The notes under the pieces are model-generated. The model saw only the letters and a program-made list of their open reading frames with translations. It ran no database searches and was not told the origin of the DNA. A stretch of DNA of 64,000 nucleotides from Chloroflexota bacterium (GTDB taxonomy: Bacteria; Chloroflexota; Anaerolineae; Aggregatilineales; Phototrophicaceae), in the NCBI GenBank assembly GCA_014338005.1, contig QUBZ01000004.1:19612-83611 (forward strand). Direction: 5' to 3'. Every line of letters begins with the position of its first letter. The stretch's first letter is position 1. This document shows positions 48,447 through 57,331 of this stretch, in pieces. A program made the position numbers and the translations under genes.

Positions 48447-49244
48447 CTACTGCTGTTGGAGCGGCGTCGGCGTGGGAATCGGTTCGCTGATGGTGATATT
48501 CACCATGCATGTCGCTTTCAACATATTGGTGCTGTCGAAAACGGTGATGCGAAACTGGTACAGCCCCGGTTCATAAAAAGCCGGCACGAACTGGCCGAGT
48601 ACGCCGGTTTCCATCACAGGAATATTATAGTCGCGCAGCGAGACAAAACTGCCAAAGGTGCTTGGGCCATTGATCTCGAAACGATAAAAAGCGAAGTTAT
48701 CCGCGTTGGCCGTTCCGATCACGTTGATCGGCTCGAAAACCAGCATCCCGTTGGCAGGCACTTGCAGCGTCGCGCCGGGCGTGTCACAGCCCGCTGTCGC
48801 CGGCGGATTGGGTAGAATCGTCCCGACCGGCGTCGGCGTCAGCGTGGGCGTGGCAATCACCTGCACCACCTCCGCCTGCCCGATCTGCACGCTGCCAACA
48901 TCAATCGGCGGCCCGCCGAAAACCACCTGAGCCGGTGTCGGCGTATAAAACGGCTGGTCGGTAATCGGGCTAAAAACATCCCCCGCATCCAGCGTCTCGC
49001 GCATGGCCGGCGCCACCACACGCTGAATGCCCAGGACGGCCAGGCTGAACTCGGCCACCAGCACCAGCGCCGTAAGCGCATTGGCGCGTTCGTACCGGAA
49101 GATGTCGCGTTCCAGTTCAAAATGCGTGGCGCGCAGTTCCCGCTGCGTCCGCGTCAGCCGCCGCCAGGCGAACAATCCAACCACGCCGGCCAGAATATAC
49201 AGCCCGACCGCAATCTGTTCGATTAAAAATACCAGCGCCGTCAT
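48447..49244 (-). CDS. Unknown membrane protein with exported C-terminal domain
   Basis: 265 residues, not recognised. Two membrane segments, about 8-28 and 56-76 (ANALTALVLVAEFSLAVLGI), flank a charged cytoplasmic helical loop (RRLTRTQRELRATHFELERDIFRYER). The rest is extracytoplasmic: a TPTP-rich linker near 130-140, two Cys (residues about 153 and 247), and an Ig-like beta-sandwich (VFEPINVIGTANADNFAFYRFEING, PGLYQFRITVFDSTN). Its start overlaps the punA stop as ATGA. The Ig-like domain suggests wall or ligand binding. Confidence 0.72.
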   Translation of the reverse strand: MTALVFLIEQIAVGLYILAGVVGLFAWRRLTRTQRELRATHFELERDIFRYERANALTALVLVAEFSLAVLGIQRVVAPAMRETLDAGDVFSPITDQPFYTPTPAQVVFGGPPIDVGSVQIGQAEVVQVIATPTLTPTPVGTILPNPPATAGCDTPGATLQVPANGMLVFEPINVIGTANADNFAFYRFEINGPSTFGSFVSLRDYNIPVMETGVLGQFVPAFYEPGLYQFRITVFDSTNMLKATCMVNITISEPIPTPTPLQQQ

Positions 49245-50080
49245 GCCAGCACCCGTAAAACACCCCTCAGAACAGCAGTCAATCGCGGAACCAGAATCTT
49301 CCCGGCGTCCAGCACTTCTTCATGGCTGGCTTCCAGGTCAGAATCCACCGAGTCAATCGCTTCGTTTGTGATGCCGGAAAAAGCCATCACCTGCATCCCG
49401 GCGTGCCGGGCGACCAGCACTTCATGGACGGTGGACATTCCCACTGCGTCCGCGCCCAATGCCCGCAGCATACGCACTTCCGCCGGTGTTTCAAAGTTCG
49501 GCCCGGAAATGCAGACATAAACCCCCTCATGCAGCGGGACTTCGGCCTCTGCCGCCGCCTGCCGGGCCGCCCGGCGTAAATCACGATCATAGGTATGGGT
49601 CATCCCCAGGAAACGTGGGCCGAATCGTTCATCATTGGGGCCGACCAGCGGATTGCCCCCGCTCATCCCTATCCAGTTGATATGGTCGTTGAACAGCATC
49701 AGATCGCCGACACGATAAGCCGGGTTCAAGCCTCCGGCAGCGTTGGTTAAAATCAGCGTTTGAACGCCCACCATCCGCATGATACGAATGGGAAACGTGA
49801 CCTCCTGGGGCGTATACCCCTCATAAAAATGCGCCCGTCCCTGCTGAACGATCACCGGCTGGCCTTCCAGCCGCCCGATCACCAGCTGCCCATGATGGCC
49901 GTGTACGGTAGACTTAGGCCAGCCCGGTATCGTTTCGTAAGGGATAACCACGCGCTCGCTCACTGCATCGGCCAGCCCGCCCAGCCCGGACCCCAGCACC
50001 AACCCGATAGTCGGTTGAATCGTGATCTGGTTTCGGATGATGGCGATCGCCTGATCGTAATCCATTTGCTGCACAGCCAT
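49241..50080 (-). CDS. punA: Purine nucleoside phosphorylase, trimeric type
   Basis: Cleaves purine nucleosides with phosphate to base and ribose-1-phosphate. 279 residues. LVLGSGLGGLAD, VHGHHGQLVIG, QGRAHFYEGY, TNAAGGLNPAY, ISGPNFETPAE and FSGITNEA are the class-I PNP motifs; Asn in the last supports guanine/hypoxanthine specificity. It fits with the xanthine-dehydrogenase-type operon nearby. Own promoter. Confidence 0.95.
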   Translation of the reverse strand: MAVQQMDYDQAIAIIRNQITIQPTIGLVLGSGLGGLADAVSERVVIPYETIPGWPKSTVHGHHGQLVIGRLEGQPVIVQQGRAHFYEGYTPQEVTFPIRIMRMVGVQTLILTNAAGGLNPAYRVGDLMLFNDHINWIGMSGGNPLVGPNDERFGPRFLGMTHTYDRDLRRAARQAAAEAEVPLHEGVYVCISGPNFETPAEVRMLRALGADAVGMSTVHEVLVARHAGMQVMAFSGITNEAIDSVDSDLEASHEEVLDAGKILVPRLTAVLRGVLRVLA

Positions 50081-50112
50081 AACACCTCTTATCTAGCGTC
50101 TCGCAGCTGCCA

Positions 50113-50118
50113 ATTATA
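50113..50118 (-). promoter_or_regulatory. Promoter -10 of the punA-pan operon
   Basis: Minus-strand perfect TATAAT (50113-50118) about 33 nt upstream of the punA ATG; the -35 (TTCAAT after 17 bp) is weak. Confidence 0.5.
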
Positions 50119-50167
50119 CCTACGAAACGGGCGCGATTGAAATTTGTGTGAAATCTGCGTTCACCAT

Positions 50168-50195
50168 CGGACAAACGCTGAATATTGAGTACAAT
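50168..50195 (+). promoter_or_regulatory. Promoter of the small-gene/K+ channel cluster
   Basis: CGGACA (50168-50173), 16-bp spacer, TACAAT (50190-50195), about 58 nt upstream of the ATG at 50254. Confidence 0.5.
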
Positions 50196-50253
50196 AGAGT
50201 TAAGTTGATGTAACAAAAATCATATCTAAACGGCGGTGGTGGAGGAAGTCGAA

Positions 50254-50493
50254 ATGGATCTTAGCTCTGAAAAGGCGCTTATGCGCTACTCAGAGGCGTA
50301 CCAACTGCTCTACAATCGCAAACCCCGGGACTTACGCACGCTGGAAAATGGCTGGGTAATCGTCAATGGGGCGCGGATGCGCGCGGCAGAACTGGACTAT
50401 TTGACAGTGCAGCTTCAGAACGAATATAACAAGGGTCTGGAGCAGCGCCGGAGCGTCGTCCACCGCCTTTTGAAATGGTTCAAACAGAATTAG
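50254..50493 (+). CDS. Small helical protein of unknown function
   Basis: 79 residues, MDLSSEKALMRYSEAYQ onward, all soluble, predicted helix-strand-helix with a basic C-terminus (RRSVVHRLLKWFKQN). ATG at 50254 is set by GGAGG eight nucleotides upstream. It overlaps the next gene by 19 nt, so the two are likely co-expressed partners. No family recognised. Confidence 0.65.
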   Translation: MDLSSEKALMRYSEAYQLLYNRKPRDLRTLENGWVIVNGARMRAAELDYLTVQLQNEYNKGLEQRRSVVHRLLKWFKQN

Positions 50494-50852
50494 CGTCCAT
50501 CCGGCGCGAACTCAACGCGGCGCTCGCCGATCAGGAGCGTTTTGAGGCCCTGGCCCTGGTTGAACTCAACCAGGATCGTTTGTTGTTCCTGGGGACTGCC
50601 CCCGGAGCAGCAGCCGGGCTGGAAGCGTCCCTGGAAGATTTTTTGCTGCGGCTGGTGACTTACACCGAAAGCCACGACCAGTTTACAGAAAATGAAGACT
50701 TCGTGTTTTATGACCTGACCGGTCGGCAGTTAGTTTTGCGCTACTTTGAAACGAAGACCCGGCGCTGCGTGCTGGTGGCCGTTGTTTATCCGCAAAAGAC
50801 CTACAAACAGGCCGTCAAAAAGCTGGCGAAAACCCTCAAGCCGCTGGTCTGA
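50475..50852 (+). CDS. Unknown small alpha/beta protein
   Basis: 125 residues. Long first helix (ELASIRRELNAALADQERFEAL), then beta strands (DRLLFLGTAPG, FVFYDLTGRQLVLRYFE, RCVLVAVVYPQKT) and a final basic helix (YKQAVKKLAKTLK). The order is faintly like Roadblock/LC7-type regulators, but this is only a shape resemblance. Translation begins within the preceding gene. Confidence 0.6.
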   Translation: MVQTELASIRRELNAALADQERFEALALVELNQDRLLFLGTAPGAAAGLEASLEDFLLRLVTYTESHDQFTENEDFVFYDLTGRQLVLRYFETKTRRCVLVAVVYPQKTYKQAVKKLAKTLKPLV

Positions 50853-50906
50853 TTTTCTGCTATAGTTCCAGACGAATCAAAACAACCGGAACGGGTTAAA
50901 CCACAT

Positions 50907-52928
50907 ATGGAATCGTTCAAAGATACGCAGCGTCAAATTCGCGCGGCGCTGGCGGCTATTGCTCTGGTGATCGTCATCGGCGTTGTCGGCTACATGCTCA
51001 TCGAGCAAATGAGCTTTCTGGATTCTATTTGGGCGACGGTGGTCACGCTCGCCACCGTCGGTTATGGCGACATCGTTCCGCGCACGCCGCAAGGCCGCGT
51101 TTTTACCATCCTGCTCATCATCATGGGGTTGAGCGTTTTCGCTTACGGCTTGCAGGCGTCGGCCACACTCATCATCAGCCCGACGGTTCGTGAAGCGCGC
51201 CAGCGCCGGCGCATTCAGCGGGCGATTGATCGCTTGCAGCACCATTACATCATCTGCGGCGCGGGTGAAGTGGTGGACAAAACAATCACTTATTTAATCG
51301 AAGGGGCAAAACAGCGCCAGGAGGCGCAGCTCACGCAGCTTCATGAACCGGCAGACGCCCTCCTCGACCGCATTTTTGGCGCTGCCGCGCGCGGTCGCTT
51401 TCCGCGCCTGCGACGCCTGATACGCAGCCTGTTTTATCTGTTCGCGCGCGCCGGGCATCGGGGCGACTCGCTGCTGGATGTGGTGGTCGTCGTCACGCCC
51501 AGCCATGCCTTTGCCGACCATCTGCGCGAAAACGGCCTGATGGTCATCGAAGGCGACCCGACCGAAGACAGCGTACTACGCCGCGCCGGAATCGAACATG
51601 CCCACGCCCTGATGGTGATGCTGGACGACGACACCGAATCGCTGCTCACCGTCCTCACCGCGCGCGCCCTGAATACCGAACTGGACATCACCGCCGCCAC
51701 CCTGGAAGAAGAGATGGCCCCCAAGATGTTACGAGTCGGCGCAAACGGCATCATCGCCCCATTTGACACCGCCGGGCAGTTTTTGAACAACGCCACCTTG
51801 CGCCCGGCAGTAAACGACTTTTTTAATGCCATTTTGTACAGCCCGCGTATTGATTTACAAACGACGGCCGTCCACCTGTGGGACGACTCGCCCTGGATCG
51901 GCCAGGCGCTCGGTAGCCTTGACCTACGCCAGCGGTTTCAGGCCGGGGTCATCGGCCTGCGCCGGGAAAGCGGTGAATATTTTTACGCCCCCGGCGATTC
52001 TTACACCCTCAAAGAGAATGAAATCCTGATCGCCGTTGCGCCGACCAAACGAATCGCCCCGCTCCAGCAGGCCGCGCGTGGCAGCGCGCCCAACCGTCCG
52101 CGCCCGCTGGTATGGCAGCGCCTGCCGCTGCCGGCAGCGCCGCACCACGAACCGCATCCGGTCTATAAATCTCTTTACGACCAGCAGCGGATCACGGATA
52201 TGAGCGGCCACTATGTCATCTGCGGCTCCGGGCGCATCGCCCGCAACACCATCAACAAACTGAATCCCCGGCGGCCCTTTGTCATCATCAGTGACGACGA
52301 AGTTTATGCCGATCAACTGAGTCGGCAGGGCTTTCGTGTGGTCAGCGGCAGCCCGCAGCATGAGGATACACTCCGGCAGGCGGGCGTGGCCCGCGCCCTG
52401 GCGCTGATGGTGGCGGTCGAAGACCCGGCAATCAGCGTCCTGGCGGTACTCAACGCGCGGACGTTAAGCCGAAGCCTGCTCATCACGGCGTCGGCGCTGA
52501 CCGACGACATGATTCCCAAACTGCGGCGCGCCGGCGCCGACCGGGTGGTCAACCCGTTTCAGGTGGCGGCGCTGGCCGTTCTGCTGACGACCACCCGCCC
52601 CGCCGTCAGCGATTTTCTGCAATACGTCATTTTTAACCTGTATGTTGGGGTGGAAACGACTGAACTTTACATGCAGGACGATTCGCCCTGGATTGGCCGC
52701 ATGATTGAGTCCTTGCAACTGGGCCGCACCTACCACGCAGGCGTGATCGGCCTGCGCCTGGCCGATGGGCAGTATTTGTACGCCCCACCGGGCAGCCACG
52801 TCCTGGGACGGGATGAAGTTCTCATCGTGGTCACGCCGATGGAATATGCCGACGAACTGCGCCTGACCGCGCATGGCAGCGAAACCAAACGACCGCTTAC
52901 CTTAAGGCGCGGTTTTTCGACCGACTAA
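50907..52928 (+). CDS. K+ channel with one pore and two RCK regulatory domains in one chain
   Basis: 673 residues. Two membrane helices (15-35, 64-90) surround a pore with the selectivity filter TVGYGD at 50-55. Then come two TrkA_N/TrkA_C (RCK) units: the first starts at HHYIICGAGEVV (112-123), the second at GHYVICGSGRIARNTI (about 432). Each TrkA_C has a WIGxxLxxL-type motif (DDSPWIG twice). The first RCK has an insertion of about 60 residues, rich in Arg, between its first helix and second strand. A tetramer would carry a complete eight-RCK gating ring, as in eukaryotic BK channels. Its stop overlaps convergent yqeC-mocA by 4 bp. Confidence 0.92.
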   Translation: MESFKDTQRQIRAALAAIALVIVIGVVGYMLIEQMSFLDSIWATVVTLATVGYGDIVPRTPQGRVFTILLIIMGLSVFAYGLQASATLIISPTVREARQRRRIQRAIDRLQHHYIICGAGEVVDKTITYLIEGAKQRQEAQLTQLHEPADALLDRIFGAAARGRFPRLRRLIRSLFYLFARAGHRGDSLLDVVVVVTPSHAFADHLRENGLMVIEGDPTEDSVLRRAGIEHAHALMVMLDDDTESLLTVLTARALNTELDITAATLEEEMAPKMLRVGANGIIAPFDTAGQFLNNATLRPAVNDFFNAILYSPRIDLQTTAVHLWDDSPWIGQALGSLDLRQRFQAGVIGLRRESGEYFYAPGDSYTLKENEILIAVAPTKRIAPLQQAARGSAPNRPRPLVWQRLPLPAAPHHEPHPVYKSLYDQQRITDMSGHYVICGSGRIARNTINKLNPRRPFVIISDDEVYADQLSRQGFRVVSGSPQHEDTLRQAGVARALALMVAVEDPAISVLAVLNARTLSRSLLITASALTDDMIPKLRRAGADRVVNPFQVAALAVLLTTTRPAVSDFLQYVIFNLYVGVETTELYMQDDSPWIGRMIESLQLGRTYHAGVIGLRLADGQYLYAPPGSHVLGRDEVLIVVTPMEYADELRLTAHGSETKRPLTLRRGFSTD

Positions 52929-54274
52929 CCGATTCCGGCGCTGCGGCGCTCGTCGCGGTAGTCCTGCGGCGTGTCAATGTCGCGCAGCACGCTGTCGGTA
53001 TCCACATTTACATAGCCGATGCGGTCTTTATATTTATCAATGGCGTCGCGCGGCGCGCCATCCGGCGGCAGATTAAGGATGTCCTGCCAATAACGGCGGT
53101 CAATCAGGATGGGATGCCCGCGCCGCATCTGGTAGCTGGGCGCGATGATGTCCCCCGCGCCTTCGGCATACGCCGTCAACACCTGCGCGATAACACGCGC
53201 CTGGATGCGCGGCTGGTCGCCCAACACCACCAGCGCCGCCGAAACGTGCGGTGGCAAGGCGCGCAGCCCAACTTTAAGCGACGACAGCATCTCGCCGGAG
53301 GCGTAGTCCGGGTTATATACGACCTCCGCGCCCATTCGCAGTGCTAACGGACGCACCTCGGCGCTTTTATGGCCGGTGACGACGGTTATACGCTGCACTT
53401 TCGCCAGCAAAAGCTGTTCGAGGATTTGTTCGATGATGGTTTTATGCCCTTCCCAGGGCAGCAGCACCTTCGACTGCCCCATCCGGCGCGACATGCCCGC
53501 CGCCAGTACAACCGCCCCTACCTGCCGCTGAACCTCGTGAATCGGGTCAGCCGCGCGCACCGATCCCAGCGCCACACCGTAAACACGCGGCGAACGCAGG
53601 ATAAACTGGGCGATCATCCGCGCCCGTCCGCGCAGATAACCATGCGCCGGAACCTGATTGAGCAGCGCCACCACCCGCGCTTTGTCTGGCACACCCTTCA
53701 GGCCAAGCGTTTCGTCGCGTATCACCTGCGCCACCCAGGGCGATTTGATGCGGCTGCCGATGCCAAACCCATACCGCGTGTCTATCGCCTCGGCGTTATA
53801 AACGTGTTCTTCGTCTAATGGCTGGCCCAGTACGCTCAAAGACGCCACCGGCATCACCAGCGTGGCTTCCGCCGGGATGACCGGCTCGTGCGCTTTGGGC
53901 GCTTTTAATGGCAGGCCGCGCGCGCCGTCGGCTTCGATCAGCAGCACATCGGAGTCAATCGAATCCAGCAGGCGGGGGATTTGCTCACAGGTTGCGCCAT
54001 AAACTTTGTTCTGGCGGATTTCGTCATACAGAAAGACAAAACGGTGATCGTTCAGCGCCAGCGACACCGCCGACATGGACGTGTCCAACCGCGCAGCATA
54101 TGGCACCAGCCCTAACTGGTCATCGCCGATGCGGGTGGTCGTGGTCGCCAGCACGCGCAGGCCGGCTTCGGCCAGTTCGTAACCGAGCGCGATCATGGTA
54201 GTGGTCTTGCCACCCGCGCCGACGAGCGCCACCACATCACCTGGATTGATATCAAACGCGCGTTGGAGTTTCAT
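52925..54274 (-). CDS. YqeC-MocA fusion: Mo-hydroxylase accessory plus cofactor nucleotidyltransferase
   Basis: 449 residues, two domains. Residues 1-225 match YqeC, a P-loop protein marking selenium-dependent molybdenum hydroxylase systems (VALVGAGGKTTTMIALGYELA, VLLIEADGARGLPLK). Residues about 230-449 match MobA-like MocA, which attaches CMP to molybdopterin (GAVVLAAGMSRRMGQSKVLLPW, VVLGDQPRI, GHPILIDRRYW). It would prepare the cofactor for the hydroxylase encoded upstream. It overlaps yqeB by 23 nt. Confidence 0.9.
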   Translation of the reverse strand: MKLQRAFDINPGDVVALVGAGGKTTTMIALGYELAEAGLRVLATTTTRIGDDQLGLVPYAARLDTSMSAVSLALNDHRFVFLYDEIRQNKVYGATCEQIPRLLDSIDSDVLLIEADGARGLPLKAPKAHEPVIPAEATLVMPVASLSVLGQPLDEEHVYNAEAIDTRYGFGIGSRIKSPWVAQVIRDETLGLKGVPDKARVVALLNQVPAHGYLRGRARMIAQFILRSPRVYGVALGSVRAADPIHEVQRQVGAVVLAAGMSRRMGQSKVLLPWEGHKTIIEQILEQLLLAKVQRITVVTGHKSAEVRPLALRMGAEVVYNPDYASGEMLSSLKVGLRALPPHVSAALVVLGDQPRIQARVIAQVLTAYAEGAGDIIAPSYQMRRGHPILIDRRYWQDILNLPPDGAPRDAIDKYKDRIGYVNVDTDSVLRDIDTPQDYRDERRSAGIG

Positions 54275-55100
54275 AACCCGTTAAATAAGGGCGTACCTGC
54301 GGCGCGGCCAGAACCGCTTCCAGCGCGCCGCCGCCCACTGCCAGCGATTTATCCGAAATGGTAAAACAGTTCTCTCGACGCGCGCGCGGGTCGAGATCGC
54401 CGATTTTCATACCGGCCTCCACCCGCACCTGTTCGTGAACCAGCCCGCGCAGCACACCGTTGAAAGCGGCCACAATCGGCTGCCCGTTCACCGAGGCGAT
54501 GGTCTGGCCGGCCTCGATGGTATCGCCAATCTGCCGGTATGCCTGAACGTACCCCCGTGCCGGGGCCCGCAGCACCCGCGAATAGCTCTGCCCCTGCATG
54601 ATACCCGGCTCGCCGGTATCCGGCTCAGCCGAACCCTGCCAGATCACCCGCCCCAGGTCATGCCCGCGATTAGTTTCGATCACTGCATGGCAGTCTACAC
54701 CGGCTGTAAAACCGGGGCCGAGCGCGATCACCAGCGGCGCATCATCCGGGCGCGTCCCCAAGTTCATTTTTGCCATACGCCCATCCACAACGGCCACCGG
54801 ATTTAACCGCTCGATTGTTTGCCCTGCCGGGTCAACCACCACCGGCACTGCGCCGTCCGCGAGAATTTTATCAACATCGTCGGCGGTTTCGGCGCGCCGG
54901 GCCAGAACACCATCCACTTTAACCGCGCTGCTGTAAATCGCTTCGCCATAACAGACGGCACGCCGCACCAGCACCGGGTTTGCCAGTTCGGTGACAACCA
55001 CCGGGAAGCCGGCGCGGTGCAGGCGGTAAATCACGCCGCTGGCAAGGTCGCCGCCGCCGCGCACCAGGATAAGCGCGCGCCTAAAAAACGCCAATGCCAT
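54252..55100 (-). CDS. yqeB: YqeB, selenium-dependent Mo-hydroxylase system protein (EF2563 family)
   Basis: 282 residues. Rossmann-like start ILVRGGGDLASGVIYRL, then VIALGPGFTAGVDCHAVIETNRGHDLGRV and a C-terminal biotinyl-like region (GYVQAYRQIGDTIEAGQTIASVNG). The family co-occurs with selenium-dependent molybdenum hydroxylases and is thought to help load the labile selenium/sulfur ligand; the exact role is unproven. No selD or selA is in the window. It overlaps xdhA by 20 nt. Confidence 0.88.
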   Translation of the reverse strand: MALAFFRRALILVRGGGDLASGVIYRLHRAGFPVVVTELANPVLVRRAVCYGEAIYSSAVKVDGVLARRAETADDVDKILADGAVPVVVDPAGQTIERLNPVAVVDGRMAKMNLGTRPDDAPLVIALGPGFTAGVDCHAVIETNRGHDLGRVIWQGSAEPDTGEPGIMQGQSYSRVLRAPARGYVQAYRQIGDTIEAGQTIASVNGQPIVAAFNGVLRGLVHEQVRVEAGMKIGDLDPRARRENCFTISDKSLAVGGGALEAVLAAPQVRPYLTGYETPTRV

Positions 55101-57312
55101 GCTCCCGCAGCGCGGCTACCACTCGCTCAGGCGTGAGCGGGATGCTGTCCATCCAGATGCCGGTCGCATCGAACACTGCCGCAGCGATGGCCGGCGCCAG
55201 CGGCAAATAAGGCATTTCTGCCATACCACGCGCGCCCCAGGGCCCAATCGGGTCGGCGTATTCAAGGATGACCGATTTTACTTCGTCCGGCACGTCTAAC
55301 ACCGTCGGGATGAGATAAGTTGACAAATATGGGTTCAGGATGCGACCTTCTTCGGTGATGAGATTTTCCATGATGGCATATCCCTGCGCCTGCACGACCG
55401 CGCCTTCGATCTGCCCCTGCACCAACTGGGGATTCACCGCCCGCCCGACATCGTTGGCGGATACCGCCCTCACCAGACGGATAAGTCCCGTTTCAACATC
55501 CACTTCAACCTCGACGGCCTGCGCCACATAACCATAGGCGAAGTTCGGTTCGGCGCGCCCGGTTTCCGGGTCATAGGGGGTGGTTTTCGGCGGGCGATAC
55601 TGGTAAGTCCCCATCGCCGGGCGCTCCTCATTCTTCCATCGCTCCAACGCCAGCGCCGCCGCGCCCCGGATGGCGTTGCCGGCCATAAATGTCAACCGCG
55701 AAGCCGACGCGCTGCCCGATGTGAGCGTTTCGGCGGTATCGTGGCTGATGAGCCGAACTTTCGTTAGCGGCACGTCGGTCGCTTCGGCGGCCATCTGCGC
55801 CATAACCGTATGCGTCCCCTGCCCCACTTCCGCCCCGGCGTGGCGCACGATAACTTCTTCGATTTCGGCATCTCCATGTAGTTCGATGGTCGCCCAGCTT
55901 TGCTCCGGGAAACCGAAGCTAAAGCCCACATTTTTAAACCCGGCAGCGAACCCAATTCCACGCCGGATGGCCGGGTCGTCCGGCTGTGGCGTCGGTGGGC
56001 GCTGCCAGCCGTCGCCATCACGCTGCCAGTAGCTCTGCTCGGCGCACTGCTCGACCACCTGGCCGATGCTCACGCCGGGCGGCAGCGGTGTGCCAACCGA
56101 AAGCAGGCTGCCTTCGCGCAGCACGTTTTTTAAGCGAAGCTCTACCGGGTCCATACCCAGCGCCCGCGCCAATTTGTTCATCTGACCTTCGGCGGCAAAA
56201 GCACCCTGCGGCCCGCCAAAACCGCGAAACGCGCCAGTGAGCAAATTGTTGGTATGGACAGCGTAGGTATCCACATGAATATTCGGGATTTCATACGGCC
56301 CGGTGACGCACAGGTTGGCGTTGCCCATCACTTTGGTCGAAGTGTAGTTGTAAGCGCCCGCATCCCCGATGACCATCGCCTCTGCCGCGACGATTTTGCC
56401 ATCTTTCGTCGCGCCCCATTTCGCCCGGATCACGGTCGGATGGCGTTTATGATGGTAGAGGATCGATTCTTCCCGGCTCCACACGATTTTAACCGGGCGG
56501 CGCAGTTTCCAGGCCGCCAGCGCCAGCACGATCTGCACGGACATATCCTCGCGCCCGCCGAATGCTCCGCCGATGGCCGGGTAAATCACCCGCACCTGCT
56601 CTTCCGGCAGGTTCAGCGCATGGCAAATCTGCTCCTGGTCTTCATGCACCCACTGTCCGGCGACGATTACCGTCACGCGCCCCTGCTCGTCTATATAACC
56701 CAGCCCGGCTTCCGGCTGAAGATAAGCGTGTTCCTGGTGGCCGGTGCGGTATTCGCCTTCTACAACCACGTCGGCTAACGCCCAGCCCGCTGCCATATCG
56801 CCCTTGCGGATTTTATAATGGCAGAGGATGTTTCCGGGGCGGTTAACATGAATCTGCGGAGCGCCATCCTGCATGGCATCCAGCGGATCGAATACCGCCG
56901 GCAAATCCTCATAAGTCACTTCAATCAACCGGGCGGCTTCCGCCGCAGCCGCTTCTGTCTCTGCCACAACGACGGCGATGCAGTCGGCATAACAGCGCAC
57001 CACATCGGCGTCGGCCACCTGGCTGCTGCTGCCCGGCCCGATCAAAACCGGCTGATCTTTGATGACCAGCCCATATTCGTTCTGCGGCACATCTTTCGCG
57101 GTAAAAACCCGAACAACGCCCGGCAGCGCGTCCGCTTTGCTCGTATCCACCGCGACCACGCGCGCATGGGCGCGGTCGCTAAAACGTTGTTTCATCCAAA
57201 GCTGGCCGTCCAGGTTGATGTCGCCCGGATAAGGCGTTTCGCCCGTGACCTTACCGACCGCATCAAGCCGCCGGACGGTTTGTCCAAGAATGACCGTTTT
57301 TTCTGCTGACAC
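55081..57312 (-). CDS. Molybdenum subunit of a xanthine-dehydrogenase-family hydroxylase
   Basis: 743 residues, xanthine dehydrogenase/CO dehydrogenase large-subunit family. Conserved: VTGETPYPGDI at the N-terminus, GGAFGGRED, TGAFRGFGGPQ with the substrate Arg, the cofactor stretch GSASASRL, and Glu in GARGMAEMP near the C-terminus corresponding to the catalytic base. AFRGFGG fits purine-type hydroxylases rather than CO dehydrogenase, which has a Cys-containing loop. The GTG start at 57312 follows AGG. Hydroxylation of hypoxanthine/xanthine or another N-heterocycle is inferred. Confidence 0.92.
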   Translation of the reverse strand: MSAEKTVILGQTVRRLDAVGKVTGETPYPGDINLDGQLWMKQRFSDRAHARVVAVDTSKADALPGVVRVFTAKDVPQNEYGLVIKDQPVLIGPGSSSQVADADVVRCYADCIAVVVAETEAAAAEAARLIEVTYEDLPAVFDPLDAMQDGAPQIHVNRPGNILCHYKIRKGDMAAGWALADVVVEGEYRTGHQEHAYLQPEAGLGYIDEQGRVTVIVAGQWVHEDQEQICHALNLPEEQVRVIYPAIGGAFGGREDMSVQIVLALAAWKLRRPVKIVWSREESILYHHKRHPTVIRAKWGATKDGKIVAAEAMVIGDAGAYNYTSTKVMGNANLCVTGPYEIPNIHVDTYAVHTNNLLTGAFRGFGGPQGAFAAEGQMNKLARALGMDPVELRLKNVLREGSLLSVGTPLPPGVSIGQVVEQCAEQSYWQRDGDGWQRPPTPQPDDPAIRRGIGFAAGFKNVGFSFGFPEQSWATIELHGDAEIEEVIVRHAGAEVGQGTHTVMAQMAAEATDVPLTKVRLISHDTAETLTSGSASASRLTFMAGNAIRGAAALALERWKNEERPAMGTYQYRPPKTTPYDPETGRAEPNFAYGYVAQAVEVEVDVETGLIRLVRAVSANDVGRAVNPQLVQGQIEGAVVQAQGYAIMENLITEEGRILNPYLSTYLIPTVLDVPDEVKSVILEYADPIGPWGARGMAEMPYLPLAPAIAAAVFDATGIWMDSIPLTPERVVAALREHGIGVF

Positions 57313-57331
57313 CGTAACCTGTTCCTATCTT

